64,000 nt of DNA. Origin: Curvibacter sp. AEP1-3 (GTDB taxonomy: Bacteria; Pseudomonadota; Gammaproteobacteria; Burkholderiales; Burkholderiaceae_C). Both the position numbers and the translations under genes were made by a program. Position 1 is the first letter of the stretch. Each line of letters opens with the position of its first letter. Shown one piece after another: positions 27,991-35,678 of the stretch. The notes beneath the pieces are model-generated. The model saw only the letters and a program-made list of their open reading frames with translations. It was not told the origin of the DNA and ran no database searches. The stretch lies in assembly GCF_002163715.1 (NCBI RefSeq), contig NZ_CP015698.1, positions 2,157,001-2,221,000 on the forward strand, in the 5' to 3' direction.

Positions 27991-28320
27991 ATGGAAATGC
28001 ACAACATCCCCTTTGGCACCACCGACTGGTCCGCCATCCCGGCCGAAGAAAAAAGCGCCATGGCCGGACGTGCTCTGTGGCGCACACAACACTTTGGCAG
28101 TGTGCGGGTGCGCATGGTGGAGTACACGCCGGGCTATGTGTCAGACCACTGGTGTGTGAAAGGGCACATCCTGCTCTGCCTGCAGGGCGAGCTACACACC
28201 GAGCTGGAAGACGGCCGGACCTTCACGCTGCGTCCCGGAATGAGTTACCAAGTGGCCGACAATGCCGAACCACATCGCTCTAACTCACCCATGGGCGCCA
28301 CCCTGTTTGTGGTGGACTGA
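27991..28320 (+). CDS. Small cupin-fold protein
   Basis: The 109-residue protein has a single cupin-like domain: SDHWCVKGHILLCLQGELHT resembles the first cupin motif, and LRPGMSYQVADNAEPHRS the second. The DHWC cluster suggests the group of small cupins named for this motif. No substrate can be assigned. It begins 10 bases after the LysE gene and precedes the aminotransferase gene. Confidence 0.8.
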   Translation: MEMHNIPFGTTDWSAIPAEEKSAMAGRALWRTQHFGSVRVRMVEYTPGYVSDHWCVKGHILLCLQGELHTELEDGRTFTLRPGMSYQVADNAEPHRSNSPMGATLFVVD

Positions 28321-28370
28321 GCGACCAATCGATTCACAACACAAAGACACTGTATTTCTCTGGAGACTGT

Positions 28371-29597
28371 ATGACCCACTGGACCCTGGCCGAACGTGCC
28401 GCCAAGATGAACCCCTCGGTGATCCGCGAGATCCTCAAAGTGACCGAGAAGCCCGGCATCATCAGCTTTGCCGGCGGCCTGCCGAGCAGCAAAACCTTCC
28501 CGGTGGCCGAGTTTGAAGCCGCCTGCGCCAAGGTGCTCAAAGACGACCCCGCAGGCGCCCTGCAGTACGCCGCGAGCGAGGGCTATGGCCCGCTGCGCGA
28601 ACTGGTCGCCGCCCAGCTCAAAGCGCAAAGCGCCGCTGCCGGCGTGACCTGGAACGTGGACCCCGCCCAAGTGCTCATCACCACCGGCTCGCAGCAGGGC
28701 CTGGACCTAGTTGCCAAAATCTTGATCGACAAAGACAGCAAGGTGCTGGTCGAGTCCCCCACCTATTTAGGCGCGGTGATGGCCTTCACTCCCATGGAGC
28801 CCAAGGTGGTGAGCGTGGCCAGCGACGCCGAAGGCATCGATATTGCCGACCTGGCCGCCAAGTCTGCCGACGCCCGCTTTTTGTATGTGCTGCCCAACTT
28901 CCAGAACCCCACCGGCCGCAGCATGACCGAGGCGCGCCGCGCGGCCCTGAGCATTGAAGCCGCCCGCAGTGGCCTGCCCGTCATGGAAGACAACCCCTAT
29001 GGCGACCTGTGGTTCGACCAGGCGCCTCCTGCACCCCTGACCGCGCGCAACCCCGAGGGCGGCATTTACCTCGGGTCGTTCTCCAAGGTGCTGGCGCCCG
29101 GCCTGCGAATGGGCTTTATCGTGGCACCCAAGGCGGTGTACCCCAAGCTCTTGCAAGCCAAGCAAGCAGCCGACTTGCACAGCCCCGGCTTCAACCAGCG
29201 CCTGATTTTTGAGGTGATGCAAAACGGCTTCCTGGACCGCCATGTGCCCACCATCCGCAGCCTCTACAAAGCCCAGCGCGACGCCATGCTGGAAGCCTTG
29301 GGCAAGCACTTCCCCGAGTCGCAAGGACCGGACTCTGCCAATGCCGACGGCACCTTCACCTGGAACACCCCGGCCGGTGGCATGTTCTTGTGGGCGCGCT
29401 TGCCCGCCGGCATGAACGCCGTGGACCTGCTGCCCTACGCGGTGGACAAGGGCGTGGCCTTTGTGCCCGGCGCGCCGTTCTACGCCGGCAATGCCGACGC
29501 CCGCGCCATGCGCCTGAGCTTTGTGACCCCCAGCGTGGAAGAAATCCACCGTGGTGTGGCCGCGCTGGCAGAAGCCATCCACGCCCAAAGGAGCTGA
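28371..29597 (+). CDS. PLP-dependent aminotransferase (fold type I, 2-aminoadipate transaminase-like)
   Basis: The 408-residue enzyme resembles LysN/2-aminoadipate-type class I/II aminotransferases, the stand-alone relatives of the MocR effector domain. Motifs include ITTGSQQGLDLVAKILIDKD, LPNFQNPTGRSMTEARR, MEDNPYGDLWF and the PLP-lysine segment SFSKVLAPGLRMGFIVAP. The substrate is unknown. The GST-like gene follows after two bases. Confidence 0.9.
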   Translation: MTHWTLAERAAKMNPSVIREILKVTEKPGIISFAGGLPSSKTFPVAEFEAACAKVLKDDPAGALQYAASEGYGPLRELVAAQLKAQSAAAGVTWNVDPAQVLITTGSQQGLDLVAKILIDKDSKVLVESPTYLGAVMAFTPMEPKVVSVASDAEGIDIADLAAKSADARFLYVLPNFQNPTGRSMTEARRAALSIEAARSGLPVMEDNPYGDLWFDQAPPAPLTARNPEGGIYLGSFSKVLAPGLRMGFIVAPKAVYPKLLQAKQAADLHSPGFNQRLIFEVMQNGFLDRHVPTIRSLYKAQRDAMLEALGKHFPESQGPDSANADGTFTWNTPAGGMFLWARLPAGMNAVDLLPYAVDKGVAFVPGAPFYAGNADARAMRLSFVTPSVEEIHRGVAALAEAIHAQRS

Positions 29598-29599
29598 AC

Positions 29600-30223
29600 A
29601 TGACGGTCCATATCTGGGGGCGCCTGAGTTCGCTCAACGTACGCAAGGTGGTGTGGGCCGCGCAAGAAACCGGCGTCGCCTTTACCCGCAGCGATGCGGG
29701 CATGGCCTTCGGGGTAGTCAAAACCCCCGAGTACCTGGCCATGAACCCCAATGCGCTGGTGCCCACGCTGCAGGATGGCGACTTCACGCTCTGGGAGAGC
29801 AACGCCATCGTGCGCTACATCTTTGCCAAGTACGGTAACGAGCAGCTCTACCCCCAGGACCTGGCACAACGCTTTGACGCCGAGCGCTGGATGGACTGGC
29901 AGCAAACCACCTTGAACCGCGAGAGCGGTGGCGCATTCCTGCAATGGTTCCGCACGCCGGCAGACAAGCGCGACGCTGCCGTCATTGCCCGCTCCACCGC
30001 TGCCACCGAGCCGGCCATGGCCCAACTCAACGACCATTTGGCCACCCGCACCTGGATGTGCGGCGAGCACTTCAGCATGGCGGACATTCCGGTGGCCTGT
30101 GATGTGCACCGCTGGTTCGCCCTGCCCCAGCCGCGTCCTGACTGGCCGCACCTGGAGCGCTGGTTTGCGACCATCCAGGCGCGCCCGGCAACCCGCGGTG
30201 TGCTCGACCTCCCTATTTCATAA
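29600..30223 (+). CDS. Glutathione S-transferase family protein
   Basis: The 207-residue protein has an N-terminal thioredoxin-fold GST domain (IWGRLSSLNVRKVVWAAQET, LVPTLQDGDFTLWESNAIVR with the conserved ES glutathione contact) and an all-helical C-terminal domain. AAAGGAG lies before ATG 29600; a longer frame begins inside the aminotransferase gene. Its role in the operon is unclear: detoxification or isomerisation of an intermediate is possible. Confidence 0.9.
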   Translation: MTVHIWGRLSSLNVRKVVWAAQETGVAFTRSDAGMAFGVVKTPEYLAMNPNALVPTLQDGDFTLWESNAIVRYIFAKYGNEQLYPQDLAQRFDAERWMDWQQTTLNRESGGAFLQWFRTPADKRDAAVIARSTAATEPAMAQLNDHLATRTWMCGEHFSMADIPVACDVHRWFALPQPRPDWPHLERWFATIQARPATRGVLDLPIS

Positions 30224-30247
30224 CGCTCAACCCTAGAAAGGCTCCTC

Positions 30248-31120
30248 GTGCCCCAGCTTCGCCCCTTCGCCCAAGTCGATGTGTTCACTGCCCAGCCGTA
30301 TCTGGGCAACCCGCTCGCCGTCGTGCTCGACGGCAGTGGCCTGAACGATGCGCAGATGCAGGGCTTTGCACGATGGACCAACTTGAGCGAAACCACCTTT
30401 TTGCTGCCACCCACGCCCGAGGCTGCGGCGCAGGGTGCGGACTACCGGGTGCGCATCTTCACCCCCGGCGGCGAGCTGCCTTTTGCCGGCCACCCCACGC
30501 TGGGCAGCTGCCACGCCTGGCTGGAGGCCGGTGGCACACCCCGAGCCAAAGACCGCATCGTGCAAGAGTGCGCCAAAGGCCTGGTGCAAATCTGCCGCGA
30601 TGGCAACCGCCTGGCCTTTGCAGCGCCTTCGTTCCAGCGCAAAAACCCCAGCCCCGGCCTGCTGGCGCAGGTGGCGCACGCGCTGGGCCTGACGGCCAAG
30701 CAAATCATCTCGGCCCAGCACCTGAGCAACGGCACCGACTGGCTGGGCGTGCTGGTGGACGACATGCAGTCTGTGCTGCAACTGCAGCCTGACCACCCCG
30801 CCCTCAAGAACTTGGGTGTCAAAGTGGGTGTAGCCGCCGTAGATACTGCGCGAGCAGCTCCTGATTCGATAGCAAGAAAACTGGAAGTGCGTGCCTTTGC
30901 CGCACTCAACGGCATCAACGAAGACCCGGTCACCGGCAGCCTCAACGCCAGCCTGGCCCAGTGGCTGATCGCGGACGAATACATGCCCGCCAGCTACGTG
31001 GTGCACCAGGGCACCTGCATCCAGCGCGAAGGCCGCATCCACATCTGCCAGGACGCCAGCGGCCAGGTCTGGGTGGGCGGTGACTCGGTCACCTGCATAC
31101 GCGGCAGCGCCACCCTGTAA
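30248..31120 (+). CDS. PhzF-family epimerase/isomerase (first of tandem pair)
   Basis: PhzF-like proteins have a diaminopimelate-epimerase-like fold and catalyse isomerisations. The 290-residue protein begins with GTG and AAGG upstream, and has LSETTFLLPP (Glu expected as catalytic acid), GHPTLGSCHAWLEAG and EDPVTGSLNASLAQWL. It is closely related to the next gene, 16 bases downstream. Repeat copy 3 encodes the internal loop VDTARAAPDSIA. Confidence 0.9.
   Translation: MPQLRPFAQVDVFTAQPYLGNPLAVVLDGSGLNDAQMQGFARWTNLSETTFLLPPTPEAAAQGADYRVRIFTPGGELPFAGHPTLGSCHAWLEAGGTPRAKDRIVQECAKGLVQICRDGNRLAFAAPSFQRKNPSPGLLAQVAHALGLTAKQIISAQHLSNGTDWLGVLVDDMQSVLQLQPDHPALKNLGVKVGVAAVDTARAAPDSIARKLEVRAFAALNGINEDPVTGSLNASLAQWLIADEYMPASYVVHQGTCIQREGRIHICQDASGQVWVGGDSVTCIRGSATL
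30826..30873 (-). repeat. 48-bp interspersed repeat, copy 3 (inside first PhzF gene)
   Basis: On the minus strand: GCTATCGAATCAGGAGC, TGCTCGCGCAGTATCTACGG, CGGCTACACCC. The + strand module is at 30857-30873. It lies in frame in the first PhzF gene, at the position where the second PhzF gene carries copy 4. Confidence 0.75.
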
Positions 31121-31136
31121 CCCGACGAGATAGCCC

Positions 31137-32072
31137 ATGACCCCACGCGCCTACCAACAAGTCGACGTCTTCACCCGCATCCCCTACCTCGGCAACGCCT
31201 TGGGCGTGGTGATGGACGGCAGCGGCCTCAGCGATGAAGAGATGCAGGCTTTCGCCCGCTGGACCAACCTGAGCGAGACCACCTTTTTGCTACCCCCCAC
31301 CCCCGCAGCGGCAGCGCTTGGCGCGGACTACCGGGTGCGCATCTTCACGCCCGGCGACGAGCTGCCCTTTGCCGGCCACCCCACGCTGGGCAGCTGCCAC
31401 GCCTGGCTGCAAGCGGGTGGCGCGCCCAAGGCGGCTGGCACCATCGTGCAAGAGTGCGCCAAAGGTTTGGTCCAACTCAAGCGCGACGGCACCCGCCTGG
31501 CCTTTGCCGCACCCAGCCTGCAGCGCAGCACGCCCGATGCAGCACTTATCGCCCGTGTGGCAGCTGGCTTGGGGCTGCGCACCGAGCAAATCCGCGCAGC
31601 GCAATGGCTGGACAACGGGCCGGTGTGGCTGGGCCTGCTGCTGGACTGCATGGACACCGTGCTGGACTTGCGCCCGGACCACTCCGCCCTTAAAGGTTTG
31701 GCACGCGGCATCGGTGTAGCCTGCATGGATGTTGCGCCAGCAGCTCCTGATTTGATAGTGCGCAGCAACCGTGAAGCACGCGCGTTTGGCAGCAGCAGTG
31801 CGAGTGCCACCGCGCAAGACGACACCCCGTCCATCGAGGTCCGCTTCTTTGCAGACGATATCGGCGTTACCGAAGACCCGGTCACCGGCAGCTTTAACGC
31901 CAGCCTCGCCCAGTGGCTGATTGCCGATGGCATCGCCCCCGCCCGCTACGTGGCCGCCCAAGGCACCTGCATAGGCCGCGCCGGCCGCATCTTTATCGAG
32001 CAAGACGCGCAGGGCCAGGTATGGGTGGGTGGCGATTCGGTCACCTGCATTGAAGGAAAGGTCACGCTGTGA
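31137..32072 (+). CDS. PhzF-family epimerase/isomerase (second of tandem pair)
   Basis: A 311-residue paralogue of the preceding protein with the same N-terminal motifs (LSETTFLLPP, GHPTLGSCHAWLQAG) and EDPVTGSFNASLAQWL. It differs by an insertion of about 20 residues after the repeat-encoded loop VAPAAPDLIV. Strong similarity, including DNA-level identity in the N-terminal half, points to tandem duplication. Its stop shares bases with the next start (TGATG). Confidence 0.9.
   Translation: MTPRAYQQVDVFTRIPYLGNALGVVMDGSGLSDEEMQAFARWTNLSETTFLLPPTPAAAALGADYRVRIFTPGDELPFAGHPTLGSCHAWLQAGGAPKAAGTIVQECAKGLVQLKRDGTRLAFAAPSLQRSTPDAALIARVAAGLGLRTEQIRAAQWLDNGPVWLGLLLDCMDTVLDLRPDHSALKGLARGIGVACMDVAPAAPDLIVRSNREARAFGSSSASATAQDDTPSIEVRFFADDIGVTEDPVTGSFNASLAQWLIADGIAPARYVAAQGTCIGRAGRIFIEQDAQGQVWVGGDSVTCIEGKVTL
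31712..31759 (-). repeat. 48-bp interspersed repeat, copy 4 (inside second PhzF gene)
   Basis: On the minus strand: ACTATCAAATCAGGAGC, TGCTGGCGCAACATCCATGC, AGGCTACACCG. The + strand module is at 31743-31759. It is at the homologous place to copy 3, so the repeat was present before the PhzF duplication or was copied with it. Confidence 0.7.
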
Positions 32073-32734
32073 TGGCGCCGCTGGATGCGTGGCTGCACGC
32101 CCCCATGGCCGCGCAACTGGCGCTGGCGTGGGCCACGTATTTGATCGGCACCGCCAGCCCCGGTCCCAGCAACATGGCCATCATGGGCATGGCCATGAAC
32201 GCCGGGCGCCGGCCCGCGCTGTGGCTGACGCTGGGCATTTTGAGCGGCTCCTGGTTCTGGGGCGTGCTGGCGGCACTGGGCATCTCGCAGCTGCTGGCCA
32301 GCTTCGGCGCCGGGCTCATCGCCATGAAAGTGCTGTGCGGTTTGTACCTGCTGTGGCTGGCCTTGAAGTCTGGCCGCTCGGCCATGCAGCCCCACGCCTC
32401 TGCGCCATCGGGCACACTGCAGGTGGTGGATGCGCGCAGCCTGTTTTTGCGTGGTTTGGCCATGCACCTCACCAACCCCAAAGCCGTTTTGAGCTGGCTG
32501 GCCACGGTCACGGTGGGCATTCCGGCCGGCGCCTCGCCGCACCTGGCATGGGTGGTGGTGGGCGGCTGCATGGTCATGGGGGTGGGCATCTTCGGCGGCT
32601 ATGCGCTGGCGTTTTCTACCCCTGCCGCACGCCGCGTGTATGCCCGAGCCCGCCGCGGGCTGGAAGGCTTGCTGGCGGCAGTGTTCGGCATGGCCGGGCT
32701 GCAGCTGCTGCGCACCAGCACCCACGCACATTGA
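32072..32734 (+). CDS. LysE/RhtB-family exporter (second copy in operon)
   Basis: The protein of about 220 residues has LysE-type topology and the motif LIGTASPGPSNMAIMGMAMN. ATG 32072 overlaps the PhzF stop; a GTG one codon earlier is an alternative. It is distinct from the LysE gene at 27363. Two LysE exporters plus an EamA exporter in one run strongly suggest export of an amino-acid-like product. Confidence 0.88.
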   Translation: MAPLDAWLHAPMAAQLALAWATYLIGTASPGPSNMAIMGMAMNAGRRPALWLTLGILSGSWFWGVLAALGISQLLASFGAGLIAMKVLCGLYLLWLALKSGRSAMQPHASAPSGTLQVVDARSLFLRGLAMHLTNPKAVLSWLATVTVGIPAGASPHLAWVVVGGCMVMGVGIFGGYALAFSTPAARRVYARARRGLEGLLAAVFGMAGLQLLRTSTHAH

Positions 32735-32759
32735 ATTTCACACTGCTTCAGGACCCACC

Positions 32760-33731
32760 ATGACTGCCAACGCCCTGCTCCCCACACTGCAAGACATCGA
32801 AGCTGCGGCTCAGGTGGTGTACCGCGAATTCGGCCCCACACCGCAGTACCGCTGGGGCCAGCTCTCCAGCCTGCTGGGCGCCACCTGCTGGGTCAAGCAC
32901 GAGAACCACACGCCGGTGGGCGCCTTCAAAATCCGCGGCGGCCTGACCTACTTTGACCAGCTGGCCCAACGTGGCGCCATGCCTGCCGAAGTGGTGGGCG
33001 CCACGCGCGGCAACCACGGCCAGAGCGTGGGCTGGGCAGCACGGGCGCACGGTGTGCCCTGCACCATCGTGGTACCGCACGGCAACTCGGTAGAAAAGAA
33101 CGCCGCCATGCGCGCACTGGGCGTCACCCTCATCGAGCATGGCACCGACTTTCAAGAGAGCCGCGAGTTCGCCATCCAACTGGCCCAAGACCGTGGCGCC
33201 CACATGGTGCCCAGCTTCCACCCCGACCTGCTGCGCGGCGTGGCCACCTACTGGTGGGAACTGCTCAAGGCAGCACCGAACTTGGACGTGATCTATGTGC
33301 CCATCGGCCAGGGCTCAGGTGCCTGCAGCGCCGTGGCTGCCAAACGCGCTCTGGGCCACCGGGCCCGCATCGTGGGTGTGGTGAGCGCACACGCCACCAC
33401 CTACGCAGATTCATTCGCAGCCGGCAAGGTGGTGGAGGCGCCCGTGACCACCCAACTGGCCGACGGCATGGCCTGCCGCGTGGCCGACCCCGAGGCGCTG
33501 GAAATATTGATTAGCGCCATCGACCACCTGGTGCAAGTGACCGACACCGAAGTCGCACAAGCCATGCGCGACATCTTCGCCTGCACCCACAACGTGGCCG
33601 AAGGCGCGGGAGCTGCCAGCTTTGCAGCGGCCATGCAAGAACGGACTAGCCTGCCAGGGCAGACGGTGGGGATCACCTTGTGCGGCGGGAATGTGGACTC
33701 GGCGGTGTTTGCCGGAGTGCTGCGAAATTGA
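32760..33731 (+). CDS. Threonine/serine dehydratase-like PLP enzyme
   Basis: The 323-residue fold-type II PLP enzyme resembles threonine or serine dehydratases without a regulatory ACT domain. It shows PVGAFKIRGG with the PLP lysine, ATRGNHGQSVGWAA (carboxylate loop) and IGQGSGACSA (phosphate loop). I chose ATG 32760; the longer frame runs through the LysE gene. It is the last gene of the run, and its stop codon lies in repeat copy 5. Confidence 0.88.
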   Translation: MTANALLPTLQDIEAAAQVVYREFGPTPQYRWGQLSSLLGATCWVKHENHTPVGAFKIRGGLTYFDQLAQRGAMPAEVVGATRGNHGQSVGWAARAHGVPCTIVVPHGNSVEKNAAMRALGVTLIEHGTDFQESREFAIQLAQDRGAHMVPSFHPDLLRGVATYWWELLKAAPNLDVIYVPIGQGSGACSAVAAKRALGHRARIVGVVSAHATTYADSFAAGKVVEAPVTTQLADGMACRVADPEALEILISAIDHLVQVTDTEVAQAMRDIFACTHNVAEGAGAASFAAAMQERTSLPGQTVGITLCGGNVDSAVFAGVLRN

Positions 33732-33766
33732 TAGCTACTGGCGCAGTAGCTATGAGCGCGAGAGGC
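33719..33766 (+). repeat. 48-bp interspersed repeat, copy 5 (supplies a stop codon)
   Basis: The + strand module GCTGCGAAATTGATAGC (33719-33735) is followed by TACTGGCGCAGTAGCTATGA and GCGCGAGAGGC. The dehydratase TGA (33729-33731) lies inside the module. The sequence TAGCTACTG-GCG-CAGTAGCTA forms a 9-bp hairpin, and TTTTTT follows at 33767-33772, so this copy may also help end the operon transcript. Nothing else is recognised up to 33989. Confidence 0.75.
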
Positions 33767-33989
33767 TTTTTTGACAGAAGAACCCGCTCAAATCAAGTTG
33801 GGCAAAAGGTCGATTCAGCCAGACTAACTGGCTAGCGTCGACGCAAAATTGTGTCGATAACTCGAACTACCCCGACTGAACGGGCACTTGCTAGCCGCTG
33901 AGGCCTACCTCTCTTTTCCGAGCGGAGCTCCAACATAGGGCCTCTTACACTCAGCAGCTGACTCGACAAAAACATCAGCGGAGGATTTA

Positions 33990-34544
33990 GTGTTTACATC
34001 AAATAGTCTCGTTCTTGCATGCGCCGCGTTTACCTGCCTGCCCGCACTATCCGCTCAACAGTGCGAAGGCCCGCTGAAGCGAAACGCTGCCGATTTCTCG
34101 GCGTTAGGTGACGGTTCGCAGGTGTTCGACAAGAGCAACAATCTGATCTGGATGCGCTGCATCGAGGATCAAACTTGGAATGGTTCAACATGCGTCGCTA
34201 GAGACCCAGACGCAGTAAACCCGGGGCCTAGAGTCACATATCAGCAAGCGAAGGCGCTCGCGGCGGAGAAATCCACCATTGACGAACGTTGGCGAATCCC
34301 TACACGCAAAGAGTTACTCACGCTTCGTGAGCCGAACTGCTACAACCCATCGCAAAACCTGACCGTGTTTCCAACCAAGCCGGCCTGGAGCTCCGATGGT
34401 GCCTTCTGGTCATCGACCCCAGAGGCCAAAGGCGTATCCGTCGTATCAGCTATCGGCACAAGTGATGCGTGGGCGACCACTGACGAAGCGAGTACGAACC
34501 ATGTTCGCCTCGTTCGAACACCACCGCCTCCGCAAAAGAAGTAG
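33990..34544 (+). CDS. Secreted DUF1566 (Lcl C-terminal-like) domain protein
   Basis: The 184-residue protein starts with GTG preceded by GGAGG, has a signal peptide ending near ALSAQ, and contains the DUF1566 pattern: LIWMRCIEDQTWNG, YQQAKALAAEK, WRIPTRKELLTL, FWSSTPEAK, and VRLVRT at the end. Function of the domain is unknown. Base composition is visibly less GC-rich than its neighbours, and no partner genes are nearby, so it may be a recent insertion. Confidence 0.8.
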   Translation: MFTSNSLVLACAAFTCLPALSAQQCEGPLKRNAADFSALGDGSQVFDKSNNLIWMRCIEDQTWNGSTCVARDPDAVNPGPRVTYQQAKALAAEKSTIDERWRIPTRKELLTLREPNCYNPSQNLTVFPTKPAWSSDGAFWSSTPEAKGVSVVSAIGTSDAWATTDEASTNHVRLVRTPPPPQKK

Positions 34545-34622
34545 AAGTGCTCGGAGTTAAAGAGGCCGAAAAGCGAACAACCGGCAAGTGACACCACCCG
34601 CAGCATCCGGCCCATGGTGACT

Positions 34623-34826
34623 CTAGGGCCTGACGTCTTGCCTCCGCCGCTTCACCGGGTCCGCCAACACTGAATACGCAAAATTGATCTGCGCCAAGCG
34701 CTGCCCGGCGGCGTCGGAGTTCGGGTGTTTGTCCGGATGATGGTGCTGGGCCAGGCAACGATAGGCCGCGCGGATCACCGAGGGGCTGGCCTGCGGACTG
34801 ACTTCGAGGGTTTCGTAAAGCGTCAC
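34623..34826 (-). CDS. Minimal J-domain protein
   Basis: The 67-residue protein is almost only a J domain: YETLEVSPQASPSVIRAAYR, the HPD motif in HHHHPDKHP, and helix IV (INFAYSVLADPVKRR). J domains stimulate DnaK ATPase. No substrate-binding region, Zn domain or membrane segment is present. It may be a free-standing co-chaperone or a remnant of a longer protein. Confidence 0.75.
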   Translation of the reverse strand: MTLYETLEVSPQASPSVIRAAYRCLAQHHHPDKHPNSDAAGQRLAQINFAYSVLADPVKRRRQDVRP

Positions 34827-34846
34827 GAACCAGCGACGGTCAGACT

Positions 34847-34895
34847 GCTCCTAATTCCATAGCTGCTGTCGCACATTTAACAAGCGCCAAGTGCC
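34847..34895 (+). repeat. 48-bp interspersed repeat, copy 6
   Basis: The module GCTCCTAATTCCATAGC (34847-34863) is followed by TGCTGTCGCACATTTAACAA and GCGCCAAGTGCC. It fills most of the gap between the divergent J-domain and histidine-phosphatase genes, ending about 20 bases before the latter's start. Confidence 0.7.
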
Positions 34896-34916
34896 GATTC
34901 GGCTTAAATCCTCGCC

Positions 34917-35585
34917 ATGGGAAATCTCTATCTGGTGCGGCACGGGCAGGCTTCTTTCGGGGCTGTGGACTACGACAACCTGAGCGAACTCGGCCACCGG
35001 CAGAGCGTGCGGCTGGGGGAGTACTTTGCGGGCAAGGGGCTGCAGTTTGAGGCGGTGATTACCGGCACGCTCAAGCGCCATGGCCAGACCTGGGCCGGCA
35101 TTGCCCAAGGCGCGGGTCTCACGCACCAGGCACTGGAATGGCCGGGCCTGAATGAGTACGACAGCGAGGCGGTGATCAAAGCCATCCACCCCGCCCCGCT
35201 CGAGAAGCCCGATACGCCCGAGATGTACCGCCACCACTTCCGCCTGCTGCGCGATGGCCTCACGCAGTGGATGAACGGGGTGGTCACTCCCCAGGGCATG
35301 CCCGCCTACAACGACTTTGTGCACGGTGTGACCAGCGCGCTCGACCATGTGCGCAAGTCGCACGCCGGCAATGTGCTGATCATTAGCAGTGGCGGGCCTA
35401 TCTCTACCGCCGTGGGGCACATCTTGGGCACCACCCCCGAGACCACCATCGAGCTGAACCTGCGCATCCGCAACAGCTCAGTCACGGAGCTGGCCTACAC
35501 ACCCAAGCGGCACATGCTGGTGACCTACAACACCCTGCCCCACCTGGACGACGCGGCCTACGCCGACTGGGTGACTTACTCCTAG
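34917..35585 (+). CDS. Histidine phosphatase (phosphoglycerate-mutase-like) family protein
   Basis: The 222-residue protein has the catalytic RHGQASFG motif at residues 8-15 and a second conserved region, NVLIISSGGPISTAVG, where family members usually have a His before GG; here a Ser is present. Such proteins hydrolyse phosphate esters or act as phosphoglycerate mutases. No tight operon context is seen. Confidence 0.85.
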   Translation: MGNLYLVRHGQASFGAVDYDNLSELGHRQSVRLGEYFAGKGLQFEAVITGTLKRHGQTWAGIAQGAGLTHQALEWPGLNEYDSEAVIKAIHPAPLEKPDTPEMYRHHFRLLRDGLTQWMNGVVTPQGMPAYNDFVHGVTSALDHVRKSHAGNVLIISSGGPISTAVGHILGTTPETTIELNLRIRNSSVTELAYTPKRHMLVTYNTLPHLDDAAYADWVTYS

Positions 35586-35649
35586 CCTTGTCGCCCCGGC
35601 GTCGCCTTTGTAACAAGGAATGACGGATTGGCATAGCTCGTGCTTTGTG

Positions 35650-35671
35650 CTCTGTGTTGGAACACACAGAG
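35650..35671 (+). promoter_or_regulatory. Hairpin overlapping the amt ribosome site
   Basis: CTCTGTGT (35650-35657) and ACACAGAG (35664-35671) form a perfect 8-bp stem with loop TGGAAC. The Shine-Dalgarno AGAGGA begins in the 3' arm and the amt ATG is at 35679. The fold could limit translation of the ammonium transporter. Pairing is visible; regulation is inferred. Confidence 0.5.
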
Positions 35672-35678
35672 GATCACA

